From NCBI RefSeq assembly GCF_031626495.1, contig NZ_JAMQOJ010000006.1, positions 186,001 through 250,000 of the forward strand: a DNA stretch of 64,000 bases, written 5' to 3'. The notes beneath the pieces were generated by a model. It had not been told where the DNA came from, did not search any database, and was given only the letters and a program-made list of their open reading frames with translations. A program made the position numbers and the translations under genes. Source of the stretch: Natrinema sp031626495 (lineage in GTDB: Archaea; Halobacteriota; Halobacteria; Halobacteriales; Natrialbaceae). This document shows, piece by piece, positions 33,374-42,744 of the stretch (positions are counted from its first letter, which is position 1; each line of letters begins with the position of its first letter).

Positions 33374-34270
33374 TTAGAACATCTCCTCCACGTCAGTGTA
33401 TCCCATGAGCGACCAGAGGACGCCGGCGACGACCAGCATGAGGACACTCCCCAGCGCCGCGCCCACCGGCCAGTCGCCGCCGATACCGAACGCGTACCCG
33501 ATCCGCGTTCCGACGAACAGTTCGCCGCCGCCGATCATCGCCGGGACGATGTACGCGCCCATGCTGAAGATGAAGACGAAAATGATCCCGCCGACGAGCC
33601 CCGGGATCGATAGCGGTAGGACGATCCGACGGAACACCGCCAGCCGCGACGCGCCGAGATCGTACGCGGCCTCGATCAGGCTCTCGTCGATCTTCTCGAG
33701 GCTGGAGTACAGCGGCAGGACCATGAAGGGCAACCAGAGGTAGGTCAGCCCGAGCCAGATGGAGAACTTCGTGTTGATGATCCACGAGATGGGCTCGTTG
33801 AGCACGCCCATCCAGATGAGCATGCTGTTCAGGATACCCTTCGATCCGAGGATGATCTGCCAGCCGTAGATCCGGACGATGTAGTTCGTCCAGAACGGGA
33901 TCATGACCATAATCAGGAGGAGATTCTGGTACTCGCCGCCCCGTCTGGCAATGTAGTAGGCGAACGGGTACGCGACGATCACTGCCGTAACCGTCGTCAG
34001 CACCGCCATCGTCGTCGTATTGATGAACGCAGCGCGGTTGGCCGAACCGGCGAACGCCCCGATGTAGTTCTCGAGCGTGAAGGCGTATTGCAGCGCGAAG
34101 TCCTCCATCCGCATCGTCGCGATGAAAAACATGATCGCGAGCGGCCCGATGAAGAACAACAGTTCGAGGAACAGGATCGGCCCTCCTGTTGCGAGGAATC
34201 CGTTCGATTCCTTGATTCGGTTGACTATAGTCCGAGATAGACTATCATTTTCCCTTGACTCAGCTACCAT
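33374..34270 (-). CDS. potB: ABC transporter permease, spermidine/putrescine type (PotB-like)
   Basis: A 298-residue permease with six hydrophobic segments and the EAA coupling loop in EAAYDLGASRLAVFRRIVLP. The family-typical extended first periplasmic loop is present. The frame is open to 34294, but that GTG overlaps a TATA-like AGCTATATTG, which is correctly placed to start transcription near ATG 34270. The ATG at 34270 is therefore chosen, giving a start MVAESREND. It is the first gene of the minus-strand operon, divergent from potD with about 275 bp between starts. Confidence 0.87.
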   Translation of the reverse strand: MVAESRENDSLSRTIVNRIKESNGFLATGGPILFLELLFFIGPLAIMFFIATMRMEDFALQYAFTLENYIGAFAGSANRAAFINTTTMAVLTTVTAVIVAYPFAYYIARRGGEYQNLLLIMVMIPFWTNYIVRIYGWQIILGSKGILNSMLIWMGVLNEPISWIINTKFSIWLGLTYLWLPFMVLPLYSSLEKIDESLIEAAYDLGASRLAVFRRIVLPLSIPGLVGGIIFVFIFSMGAYIVPAMIGGGELFVGTRIGYAFGIGGDWPVGAALGSVLMLVVAGVLWSLMGYTDVEEMF

Positions 34271-34546
34271 ATCCGCTATGTTAAAACGGCGCACAATATA
34301 GCTTGTGATTCACCCACTGAGACTGACATCGAGAGGAAGCGGTTCTCCAGTTCTTCAGGGGAGTTTCTCCAGAAGCGTGTACACCGGCAGGTAATATCAC
34401 ACTATATTCCGAACGAGCGCCGACAGTAACTCGTCTCAGATTCAGTTTTGTAACTAATAGCTGGATGGTGTCAGATCACAATCCAGTGTGTTGGATAGTG
34501 TGGAAAGTATTATATAGCCCTATGAGACAAGGTAACACGAGCTGTA

Positions 34547-35710
34547 ATGAGCAAATTCGAAGACATAACGGGCGACGAGAACGGACGCGCACGTATCGGA
34601 GCATCACGACGGACCTTCCTTCAGTCGGCCGGCCTCGCCGGAACGGCGGCGATGGCGGGCTGTCTCGGAAACACGTTGAGCGGCGGGACGACTCTCAACG
34701 TGCTCACGTGGGAGGGGTACGGCACTGACACGATCATCGACGAGTTCGAGTCCGAAAACGACGCCACCGTTAACATCAGTCTCGTCTCGAGCGACCCCGA
34801 AGGGTTCAACATACTCAAAAGCGGCGGGACGTCCGATTACGACCTGCTCACGGTGAACAATACCTGGGCAGCCCGCCACGCCGAAGCAGGGACGATCGAA
34901 TCGCTCAATCCGGACGACTTCCCGGAGATGGACAACTTCCTCGAGAAGTTCCAGTGGCCGTTCGAGTCGTTCGCGTACGAAGACGAGATGTACGCGCTCC
35001 CGACTCGGTGGGGCTGGGACACGCTGACGGTCAATACGAACAAGGTCCCCGAAGAGCACTACTCCTCCTACGAGGTGCTCTGGACCGGCGGTCCGAACGG
35101 CGAGTACGAAGGCGAGATGGGGATTATGGACTGGCCGACGTGGAACATTCCGAAAATCGCGCAGGCGCTGGGCTACCCGCCGTTCAAGCAGAACGAGGAG
35201 CAACTCGCCGACATCAAGGAGAAGCTCGTCAGTATGTTCAACAACATGGGAGCGATCTACAGCGGGACCAGCGCGATCCGCCAGGCGTTCCTGCAGGAAG
35301 ACATCGTCATCTCTCCAGTCGGGAATTTCACGATGTCGGAACTCCGTGCTGAGGGCAACGACTGGGTCAACGTCGTCCTCCCCGAACAGGGCGGAATGGG
35401 GTGGACCGAAGGGATGTGCATGGTCAAGGATCCCGCCAACCCCGACCTCGCCGTCGAGTTCATGAACAAGGTGATTTCCCCGAAGGGACAGTACAGCATC
35501 GCCTGGGAGCCCGCAGCGAAGAGTCCGCCGGTGAACACCGCCTCGTTCGATCAGTTCGACGCGGACCAGCAGGAGGCGCTCATGTTCAGCGAGGACGGGT
35601 TCGACGCCGCGCAGACCATCTCGGAGCAGACGACGCCGTACGAATTCTCGGATAATACGGACGCGTGGACGGACATGTGGGAAGATGCGAAAGCGGAAAG
35701 CGACGTGTAA
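34547..35710 (+). CDS. potD: Polyamine-type solute-binding lipoprotein (PotD-like), Tat-exported
   Basis: A 387-residue solute-binding protein with a twin-arginine signal (Arg21-Arg22 in ASRRTFLQSAGLAGTAAMAG) and a haloarchaeal lipobox Cys39. The rest shows the PotD fold: an opening LNVLTWEGYGTD strand, a ligand loop with WGWDTLTVNTNKVP, and a C-terminal hinge with VEFMNKVISPKGQYS. Polyamine-binding proteins of this family hold putrescine or spermidine in an aromatic and acidic cleft. It leads the plus-strand operon potD-potA-aminotransferase-agmatinase. A TATA-like ATTATATAG lies about 35 bp before the start. Confidence 0.9.
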   Translation: MSKFEDITGDENGRARIGASRRTFLQSAGLAGTAAMAGCLGNTLSGGTTLNVLTWEGYGTDTIIDEFESENDATVNISLVSSDPEGFNILKSGGTSDYDLLTVNNTWAARHAEAGTIESLNPDDFPEMDNFLEKFQWPFESFAYEDEMYALPTRWGWDTLTVNTNKVPEEHYSSYEVLWTGGPNGEYEGEMGIMDWPTWNIPKIAQALGYPPFKQNEEQLADIKEKLVSMFNNMGAIYSGTSAIRQAFLQEDIVISPVGNFTMSELRAEGNDWVNVVLPEQGGMGWTEGMCMVKDPANPDLAVEFMNKVISPKGQYSIAWEPAAKSPPVNTASFDQFDADQQEALMFSEDGFDAAQTISEQTTPYEFSDNTDAWTDMWEDAKAESDV

Positions 35711-36883
35711 ATGGAAAGCGATACCACGACACCCTCGAAAAGCGAGCCCATGATGGAAGAAACAGCAGTCGAGGACACGGGAGCGCCGACCGGCGAACGC
35801 GACGAGTCGGATGCGACTCGAACCGGCACCGTGGAACTCGACGGACTACGGAAGGAGTTCGGAGACGTAACCGCCGTCGACGGGATCGATCTGCAGATCA
35901 ACCCGGGCGAGTTCCTCACGCTGCTCGGCCCGTCCGGCTGTGGCAAGTCGACCACGCTTCGCATGATCAGCGGTCTCGAGACGCCGACCGCAGGCGACGT
36001 GCACATCAGCGGTCAGCGAGTCACTGGCGCGGCCGCGAACAAGCGCGACACCAGTATGGTGTTCCAGGAGTGGGCGCTCTTCCCGCACATGACCGTCGAG
36101 GAGAACATCTCGTTCGGACTCGAGATGGACGGCGTCCCGGCTGACGAGCGGAAAGAGAAGGTCTCCGAAGCGCTGGAGCTAGTCGAACTTCCGGGCTATC
36201 AGGACCGGAAGGCGACGGAGCTGTCGGGCGGACAGAAACAGCGGATCGCCATGGCGCGTGCGATCGTCCGCGAACCCGACGTCTTGCTGCTCGACGAACC
36301 CCTCGCGAGTCTCGACCGCAAACTTAGACAGCACATGCAGGTCGAACTCAAGAAGATTCAGGAAGAGCTGGGAATCACGTTCATCTACGTCACGCACGAT
36401 CAGGAGGAAGCGTTGACGATGTCGGATCGAATCGCCGTTTTGGACGACGGTCAGATCGAGCAGGTCGGACCGGCCGACGAGCTGTACAAAGATCCCGCGA
36501 CGAAGTTCGTCGCGACGTTCCTCGGCGAAACGAACCTCTTCGAGGGGACCGTCTCGTCCGACGGGACGAGCGTCCGAGGCGACGATGCCGACGTGCGCAT
36601 CGAAGCACACCCGGCCCTCAGCGAGCGCCGCGCCATCGTTTCGGTCCGGCCCGAAGAGATCGCAGTGGTCGGCCCGGACGAGAGTCCCGGCTTCGAGAAC
36701 GAATGGGAGGGAACCGTCGACGAAACGATCTACAAAGGGTCGCTGAAGAACTATCACGTCGATATCGGGTCACAGACGCTGGAGATCGAACGGCAGATAA
36801 ACGAGGAAACTGCCGACTTCGACGTCGGAGATCAGGTAACAGTCGGGTTCCCGGCGAAAGTAGGCAACGTCATCGAAGCGTAG
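35711..36883 (+). CDS. potA: ABC transporter ATPase, spermidine/putrescine type (PotA-like)
   Basis: A 390-residue ABC ATPase. It has Walker A GPSGCGKST (about residues 73-81), signature LSGGQKQRIAMARA (about 172), Walker B VLLLDEPLAS, and a C-terminal TOBE-like regulatory domain (about 280-390, IVSVRPEEIAVVG). About 40 acidic residues precede the domain, a halophilic extension. It starts at the base following the potD stop, so translation is coupled. It powers uptake through PotB and PotC. Confidence 0.92.
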   Translation: MESDTTTPSKSEPMMEETAVEDTGAPTGERDESDATRTGTVELDGLRKEFGDVTAVDGIDLQINPGEFLTLLGPSGCGKSTTLRMISGLETPTAGDVHISGQRVTGAAANKRDTSMVFQEWALFPHMTVEENISFGLEMDGVPADERKEKVSEALELVELPGYQDRKATELSGGQKQRIAMARAIVREPDVLLLDEPLASLDRKLRQHMQVELKKIQEELGITFIYVTHDQEEALTMSDRIAVLDDGQIEQVGPADELYKDPATKFVATFLGETNLFEGTVSSDGTSVRGDDADVRIEAHPALSERRAIVSVRPEEIAVVGPDESPGFENEWEGTVDETIYKGSLKNYHVDIGSQTLEIERQINEETADFDVGDQVTVGFPAKVGNVIEA

Positions 36884-36898
36884 TTACGAGGTGCCACG

Positions 36899-38221
36899 AT
36901 GTCACAACAGACGCAGTCGAACGAACGGGTCACGCAACAGTACGACGAATACTTGATGCCGATCTGGAAGTCACTGAACGTCCCCATTCGTCGGGCAGAG
37001 GGGTGCTCGGTGGAGGATTTAGACGGGAACGAATACCTCGACGTCTTCTCCGGCATCTCGGTGACGAACGTCGGTCACGGAAACGACGCCGTCGTCGACG
37101 CCGCGAAAACGCAACTCGAGGAGTTCGTTCACGGGTGTTCGTACGTCCACCCCAACCAGCCTGTCGCCGATCTCGCGGAGCGCCTCGCCGACGTGACGCC
37201 CGGTGATCTCCAGAAGAGTTTCTTCTGTAACTCCGGGACCGAAGCCGTCGAGGGCGCGGTGAAGCTCGCCCGCAAGTACACGGGCAGCAAGGAGGTCGTT
37301 GCCCTCGAGATGGGGTTCCACGGCCGAACGCTGGGGAGCCTCGCGCTCACCGGCAATCACACCTACAAACACGAGATGGGGCCAACGATCAACGACGCGG
37401 TCCACGCCCCGGCACCCTACCGCTACCGCTCGGCCGACGAGGGCTCCGACGCGACGTTTGCGGATCGAGCCGCGGCCGAGATCGAACACGTCATCGGCAC
37501 CCACACGAGCGACGATCTCGCCGCCATCGTCGTCGAGCCGGTGATGGGAGAGGGCGGCATCATCGTGCCGCCGGAGGGCTGGCTCGAAGGCGTCCAAGAA
37601 ATCGCTCACGAACACGACGCGCTGTTGATCGTCGACGAGGTTCAGACCGGGTACGGTCGTACGGGAGAGCTATTCGCCAGCGAACACTTCGACGTCGTGC
37701 CCGATATTCTGACGCAGGCGAAAGGGATCGCGAACGGACTACCGCTTGGCGCGTTTACCGCCTCCGCGGAAATTGCAGATGCCTTCGAGGCCGGCGATCA
37801 CCTCTCCACGTTCGGCGGCAACCCCGTCGCGTGTGCCGCGGCGCTCGCGACGATCGACGAACTGCAGGACGGCATCGTCGAGCACGCTCGCGAGCAGGGG
37901 GCCTGGCTCGCCGACCGACTCGCCGAACTCGAGGCCGAGTTCGATGTCGTCGGCGAGACTCGAGGGCTCGGCCTCATGCAGGGCGTCGAGCTCGTCGACC
38001 CGTCGGAAACGGGGCCGCGCGGCAACGCTCCGGCTCCCGACAAGGAACTGGCTTCGGCCGTCGCCGACGAACTCCGCGAGCAGGGGATCATTATGGGCGT
38101 CGGCGGCTACTACAAGAACGTCATGCGATTCCAGCCACCACTGACGATCGACCAGGACGATCTCGATCGGACCGTAGAGACGCTCCGCAGGGCCATCGAC
38201 GCAGAGACCGACGATGAGTGA
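36899..38221 (+). CDS. Class III aminotransferase, GABA/omega-amino-acid type
   Basis: A 440-residue PLP enzyme with the full class III signature: FFCNSGTEAVEGAVKLARKY, the DE pair in LIVDEVQTGYGRTGE, and the PLP lysine near 273 in QAKGIANGLPLGAF. It resembles 4-aminobutyrate and alanine-glyoxylate type aminotransferases. Placed between potA and the agmatinase gene, it is the likely enzyme converting the aminobutyrate from putrescine to succinate semialdehyde, or acting on putrescine itself. It starts 15 bases after the potA stop and overlaps the agmatinase gene by eight bases. Confidence 0.9.
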   Translation: MSQQTQSNERVTQQYDEYLMPIWKSLNVPIRRAEGCSVEDLDGNEYLDVFSGISVTNVGHGNDAVVDAAKTQLEEFVHGCSYVHPNQPVADLAERLADVTPGDLQKSFFCNSGTEAVEGAVKLARKYTGSKEVVALEMGFHGRTLGSLALTGNHTYKHEMGPTINDAVHAPAPYRYRSADEGSDATFADRAAAEIEHVIGTHTSDDLAAIVVEPVMGEGGIIVPPEGWLEGVQEIAHEHDALLIVDEVQTGYGRTGELFASEHFDVVPDILTQAKGIANGLPLGAFTASAEIADAFEAGDHLSTFGGNPVACAAALATIDELQDGIVEHAREQGAWLADRLAELEAEFDVVGETRGLGLMQGVELVDPSETGPRGNAPAPDKELASAVADELREQGIIMGVGGYYKNVMRFQPPLTIDQDDLDRTVETLRRAIDAETDDE

Positions 38222-39221
38222 CGAGCGGTCGCGCGCCGAGGCGTTCCACGACCGATACGAGGGGACCGACGTCGAACTCGCCTACACTGGCAGGCAGACG
38301 TTCCTCAAGGGCGAGCCCCGTGACGTCGAGGATCTCGCAGACGCCGACGTCGCAGTACTGGGAGCGCCCATCGATGCGGCCGCGAGTAACAGGCCGGGCG
38401 CACGTTACGGGCCGTCGGCCATCCGCGAGGCGAGCGCCTGGTGGGCCTACCTGTCGGGGTACAAGGGCGGAGTGACGAACATGAACACGCGTGCGCAGAT
38501 CGATTTCAGCGACGTAACGGTCGCCGACTGTGGCGACGTCCCGGTGTTTCCGCTCGATCAGGAGAAGTCCGCCGAGAGCATCACTGCGCACGTAGCGACG
38601 GCCGCCGAGCGGGCGTTTCCCGTCCTGTTAGGTGGAGACCACTACTGCACGTATCCATCGTTTCGCGGCTTCGCCGAGGCCAGCGATGCCGACAGCGTCG
38701 GCCTCGTCCAGATCGACGCACACACCGACACCGCCGAGGACAGTCCCGTTTTCGGAGAGCACTTCCACGGATCGCCTACCCGGCTGATCGCCGAATCCGA
38801 CTATTCGGACTTCGAGCATATCAGTCAGATCGGGATCCGCGGGTACGAATCGCCGGGATTCTTCGAGTTCGCCGACGAATCCGGATTGAACCTCTACACG
38901 ATGCGGGACGTCCGGACGAACGGGATCGAGGACGTCGTCACGGACGCGATCGAGCAGGCGGCCGCGGAAACGGACGCGGTCTACGTCACGTTCGATATCG
39001 ACTCGGTCGATCCGGGCATCGCGCCGGGGACGGGCACGCCGGAACCCGCCGGACTGGATAGCCACGAGGCGCTCGAGATAATGGAGATCCTCGGGACACA
39101 CGACGCGGTCGGGGCCGCAGACCTCATGGAGGTCGCCCCCGAACGCGATCCGACAGGGTCGACGCAAACGCTTGCGGCGTACCTCCTCGTCACGCTCATC
39201 GAACGCCGGTTCGCGGAGTGA
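38214..39221 (+). CDS. speB: Agmatinase-family ureohydrolase
   Basis: A 335-residue binuclear manganese hydrolase of the arginase/agmatinase family. Metal ligands are visible in GGDHY (140-144), DAHTD (168-172) and TFDIDSVDP (259-267). The canonical GGDHS is GGDHY here. It probably cleaves agmatine to putrescine and urea, or a related guanidino compound such as guanidinobutyrate; the family motifs alone do not separate these. Its start overlaps the aminotransferase stop by eight bases, showing tight coupling. It is the last gene of the plus-strand operon. Confidence 0.86.
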   Translation: MSDERSRAEAFHDRYEGTDVELAYTGRQTFLKGEPRDVEDLADADVAVLGAPIDAAASNRPGARYGPSAIREASAWWAYLSGYKGGVTNMNTRAQIDFSDVTVADCGDVPVFPLDQEKSAESITAHVATAAERAFPVLLGGDHYCTYPSFRGFAEASDADSVGLVQIDAHTDTAEDSPVFGEHFHGSPTRLIAESDYSDFEHISQIGIRGYESPGFFEFADESGLNLYTMRDVRTNGIEDVVTDAIEQAAAETDAVYVTFDIDSVDPGIAPGTGTPEPAGLDSHEALEIMEILGTHDAVGAADLMEVAPERDPTGSTQTLAAYLLVTLIERRFAE

Positions 39222-39399
39222 TATCGGGTTCGACTCGGCGACTTTGGACGAGAATCGATCGGTCGATACGGTCCTACGAGTTGCGGTCACGAGTGAGTTT
39301 CCGCTGGCTGGTTTAGCACCCCTGATAGTATTTGTCTGTTTGGCGATTGGTATAGTCGCCATGTGATATAATAGTTTGAGAATGCACAATACTCCCTCT

Positions 39400-39665
39400 G
39401 ACGCTCACTCGACCCCCCCCCCCACCCACGAGATATAGACGCGGTCAACTCGCATCTTGAAGTGTAAAACCACTTCTCAACCAGATTTCGGTCACCGTCG
39501 TCGAGCTGACCGCTCAACCCTACCCGCGAGAGGGGAAGTCAGATAGCTGTAGCCAGCGACGAGAAACACAACCTCAGAGAGATCGTGTTTCTCGGTCACT
39601 CGATGCAGGAATACAGCGGCTGGGTCAGTGCCTCGTCGTCCGAACACTGCAACATCCAGAGTGAG
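39400..39665 (-). pseudogene. IS6-like transposase relic, right flank of the island
   Basis: On the minus strand shifting frames encode VTEKHDLSEVVFLVAGYSYL, a match to the left relic's MTEKHDLSKIVVLVDGYG, then a stop-ridden middle and KMRVDRVYISW. DNA shared with the left relic includes GACCGAGAAACACGATCTC. A run of nine C (39413-39421) suggests decay. Together with the left relic in the opposite orientation it brackets the metabolic island. Confidence 0.68.
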
Positions 39666-39692
39666 CTAGAACCTACGGATATTGCAGTGTAG

Positions 39693-40005
39693 ATACAAGA
39701 CTATTCTCCGAAAATCCTGTCAGTAGTCTCATCAACAGCGACCCGCGACGGCGAGGCCGTCTTCTCGATGGAGGCGACCACCCGGCACCGGAACCGCGGC
39801 GGCCCGGCCCAAGGGGGCGTCATTACCGCGCTAGCGGACACGACGACCGCGATCGCGTTCATGACCACGCTCGAGGAAGACGAATCGACGACGAACATCG
39901 AACTCAAAGTCAACTTTCTCCGGCCGGTGTTCGAGGACTGCCTCGAGGCGCCGGCCACGGTCGTCGTTCGGCGCCGGACTATCGGTCTAACGGTGTGCGA
40001 AGACA
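39693..40005 (+). pseudogene. Truncated PaaI/hot-dog thioesterase
   Basis: The frame reads DGEAVFSMEATTRHRNRGGP, AQGGVITALADTTTAIAFMT and ELKVNFLRPVFEDCLEAPAT, the core hot-dog motifs of acyl-CoA thioesterases of the PaaI type. The first strand and start are missing because of the stop at 39690, and the C-terminal helix is cut after VCED. It is a remnant, adjacent to the right IS6-like relic. Confidence 0.68.
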
Positions 40006-40046
40006 CCCTCGGAGCGGATACCGGAAATCAAGATTCGTCTCCAGTA

Positions 40047-40087
40047 TTAACCAACAGGCCCGTGGATGTGCCGATTGTGTTGGTTAA
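40047..40087. repeat. Perfect 10-bp hairpin
   Basis: TTAACCAACA (40047-40056) and TGTTGGTTAA (40078-40087) pair perfectly around a 21-base loop. It lies between the thioesterase relic and a family B repeat and may be an element end or a terminator. Confidence 0.5.
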
Positions 40088-40124
40088 AACGGATTGTGAT
40101 CGCTCCCACTCGAATCCGTTGACA

Positions 40125-40240
40125 CTCTGACTACAGAGTGGCAACACCGGTCAAAATATACGGCCTTGTTGAAACCCTCAGTCGGTGATAGGTTCTACAA
40201 GCCGTGATGAATACATAGCGCGTATCTTGCTCTACGGTTC
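40125..40240. repeat. Dispersed repeat family B, full-length-like copy
   Basis: A hairpin CACTCTG-acta-CAGAGTG is followed by GCAACACCGGTCAAAATATA, then GTTGAAACCCTCAGTCGGTG, and ends with GTGATGAATACATAGCGCGT followed by ATC. The same order of elements occurs at 10500-10640. The two copies are about 80 percent alike by eye. Confidence 0.6.
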
Positions 40241-40451
40241 GGTCATTTCGGGATTGCTGTGATCGGTTAATAGAGGGCAATAATCTAACGCCACGAACCG
40301 TGGTCTATCGCCTCGACATCAAGATCTGGAGCGTGAGTTCAGCAGTTGGACTGGCTCTGGCCAAAGACTCTAATATTTTGAATTCGATACTCTTCAAAAG
40401 AGCGGCTACAGAAGTACGATTAAGTCTGGCAGCCACGTATATCTAGAGGTC

Positions 40452-40862
40452 ATGAAACGGATCTTAGTTCCGTTGGATGGATCATCGGAATCTGAAGCAG
40501 CCCTCAGGGAAGCGTTCGATCTCTTCCCAGAAGCGGAGATACACGCGTTTCACGTCGTTCAAGTTACGGAGTTCCCACAAGACCCGAACAAATCGGCGTA
40601 CGAACTTGCCGTCGAGAAAGGGAGAGAAACACTCAACCGGGCCGACGAAATCGCGGGCAAACACGATCGAGGAATCGAGACGCGGATGAAGGAAGGCCAC
40701 GCCGCGAAAACGATCGTAAGATACGCCGAAGAGAACGATGTCGATCACATCGTTATGGGGAGTACTGGTTAGTCGGGAATGTCTAGGGTATTGCTCGGGA
40801 GCGTCGCCGAGTCGGTCACACGCCGGGCACCATGTTCCGTTGTGATTGTACGAGAAAATTAG
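40452..40862 (+). pseudogene. Universal stress protein with an in-frame TAG
   Basis: The reading frame encodes a UspA fold (MKRILVPLDGSSESEAALRE through DVDHIVMGSTG), meets TAG at 40770, and then continues without a shift through SGMSRVLLGSVAESVTRRAP and CSVVIVREN to a TAG at 40860. The segment after the first stop is exactly the missing G-x9-G[ST] half of the ATP-binding motif and last strand. One nonsense change thus removes a vital part of an otherwise complete 136-codon gene. It is probably dead, though readthrough cannot be excluded. Confidence 0.82.
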
Positions 40863-41081
40863 CGATGAGCACCAGTCTACCGAAGAGTAACGATCCAAGT
40901 CGTTCGGCTTCTGGGCCGCACTTCTGCTGCATTCACGCTCTGTATCTTGCACGCGCTTTCTACCAGCTGCTGGATAGATTGAGCGAGGCGTACGAGATAC
41001 ACAGCGCGAATGTTCTACGGAATTCGACTTAATAAGCGAGGTTGGAGATCGCTCAGTACAGTCTGAGTACTTTTCACAGCC

Positions 41082-41480
41082 TCAATTATTACCACATATC
41101 TTGAGATGCGTCTGCATCTCATCGATTTGGTCAGTCAAGGCCACCGTCTGCTGATCGTGATCATACTCGATAAATCCTGATTCATCCATCAACGGCAGGT
41201 GATTGTGTACGAGAGCAGTTTCGATCGCGTCTGTACCATCATCCGATTGATCGACTGGTCGGCGGGTTTCCCACGCTGCAATTTCCGCTGCCAAGTCACC
41301 CACTTTTACCGGTGTGTCGGCGACTCGAAGATACCGGAGACTGAATCGTCGTCGCGGCTCGGAGAGAGTCTTGAAGATTGTATTGTTGTGTACTCGATCT
41401 GTCTCCAATCGCTCAGTCTCGTGGGGATACGTAGCCATATCTCCAATGGGCTTCTCCGCCGGATAAGTGTTGTCTGTCAA
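41082..41480 (-). CDS. DUF7344-like winged-helix protein
   Basis: A 132-residue acidic protein with the layout of the protein at 2369: RFSLRYLRV, a linker with a predicted helix, LVHNHLPLMDES and FIEYDHDQQ. The N-terminal 25 residues are variable and an alternative start lies at the in-frame Met in MATYPHETER. It may be a DNA-binding or signal protein. It lies upstream of the Lrp-type gene at 41613 on the same strand, but a family B repeat region and about 130 bp separate them. Confidence 0.72.
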   Translation of the reverse strand: MTDNTYPAEKPIGDMATYPHETERLETDRVHNNTIFKTLSEPRRRFSLRYLRVADTPVKVGDLAAEIAAWETRRPVDQSDDGTDAIETALVHNHLPLMDESGFIEYDHDQQTVALTDQIDEMQTHLKICGNN

Positions 41481-41612
41481 ATATGTTTTCTATTGTGGAT
41501 AACGTGGCCGACGTGTGTCTGATTACTGTTTCCACACACCTCGGTGTGGGTATCCGTATTTCGGATCAAATCATTGCGTATTTCGTAATGAGTCAGAAAT
41601 GGCGTATGTGCG

Positions 41613-42107
41613 CTACTCCTCTTCGGTGTCCTGCTCACTGTCGTACGGGTCGGTATAGAAGAAGTGGTTGAAGGGTTGCACTCGCCGTTGGCGCAAGATT
41701 GCCGAACTCTCGATTGTGAGGCCGACCTCGTGGAGGGCATCGGTGATACGAGCGGTATCGGACGTCCCGGTTCCGACGGCCTCCACGTACAGGTTCCGGC
41801 GTCCGGTTAGCGTTTCTCGAACATCTACGACCCCACGAACGTCGAGGATTTTGTCAACCATCTCCGTTCGTTCCGTCGGCGGTGCCGTACAGACGAACAG
41901 GACTTGGAGCGGTAGATTAGCCGTCTCGTAGTCGATTTTCGGATGGTAGCCTTCGATAACCCCGGTGGCTTCAAGCTGCTCGATCCGATTGCGAACTGTG
42001 CTGGCAGAAACGTCGACCTTGTCGGCGATCTGTTGAGCAGAGCGGTTCCGTGCATCGAGTTGGAGTTCGTGCAGGATGCCCCTATCCACGTTGTCTAATT
42101 TGGCCAT
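41613..42107 (-). CDS. Lrp/AsnC-family transcription regulator
   Basis: A 164-residue regulator with an N-terminal winged helix (residues 1-60, QIADKVDVSASTVRNRIEQ) and an effector domain (about 70-150, containing VVDVRETLTGRRNLYVEAVG). The C-terminal acidic tail EQDTEEE is halophilic. ATG 42107 (MAKLDNVDR) fits the family better than the frame start at 42128. It probably regulates one of the neighbouring stress or metabolism genes. It sits between relics and repeats, so its target is unclear. Confidence 0.86.
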   Translation of the reverse strand: MAKLDNVDRGILHELQLDARNRSAQQIADKVDVSASTVRNRIEQLEATGVIEGYHPKIDYETANLPLQVLFVCTAPPTERTEMVDKILDVRGVVDVRETLTGRRNLYVEAVGTGTSDTARITDALHEVGLTIESSAILRQRRVQPFNHFFYTDPYDSEQDTEEE

Positions 42108-42744
42108 ACCGGTCACTCCGCCAGCCACATCAATAGATGTCCGGGGTAGACCGCTTCTGCCAATCGAGGCAGCGCAACCAAGATAGGCCGCAATATACGC
42201 ACCTGTAGTTGTCGCTCAGTACAGGTGAAACAGTTATCGTAGCTACCGTCATTCGTTCGCCTCAGATTCGACTGAATCTGGTGTTCAGTATCCAGCTGTA
42301 ATGAACGGCCAATTCTGTTAAATTGAGGGCAGAGATTAGAACAATGTGCCTCTTTATCTGACTGGGGGCCCTGACTATAGAGGCGGCTACCGGACCTTTG
42401 GCCCAACCACAATCCGGTAGTCCGCACCCTTTCAGTATCCTTACCGCGATCAGTCCCTATACCGCGTGATCGGACGGATTTGAATATTTCGTAAGTGTTT
42501 GCTGACCGAGCCTTCCCCTTATCCGGCTGGGTTCCGTGGATGAATCTGTGGGAGTGTAAGTCGGGGTTGGGACGGCGATACAGCTCCCACACTGATTTCG
42601 GAATAGCATTTCGTTCAGTGCTGCCTCTGCAAAGAGTATTGCTGTATATATTTCCGGCTCGTCTGAGAATGAATAGAGTGTTCAGTCCGCAAATCTACGG
42701 AACGGTTGGTTCAGTAGGGCGGGCATGAAACAAACGATATCGTC

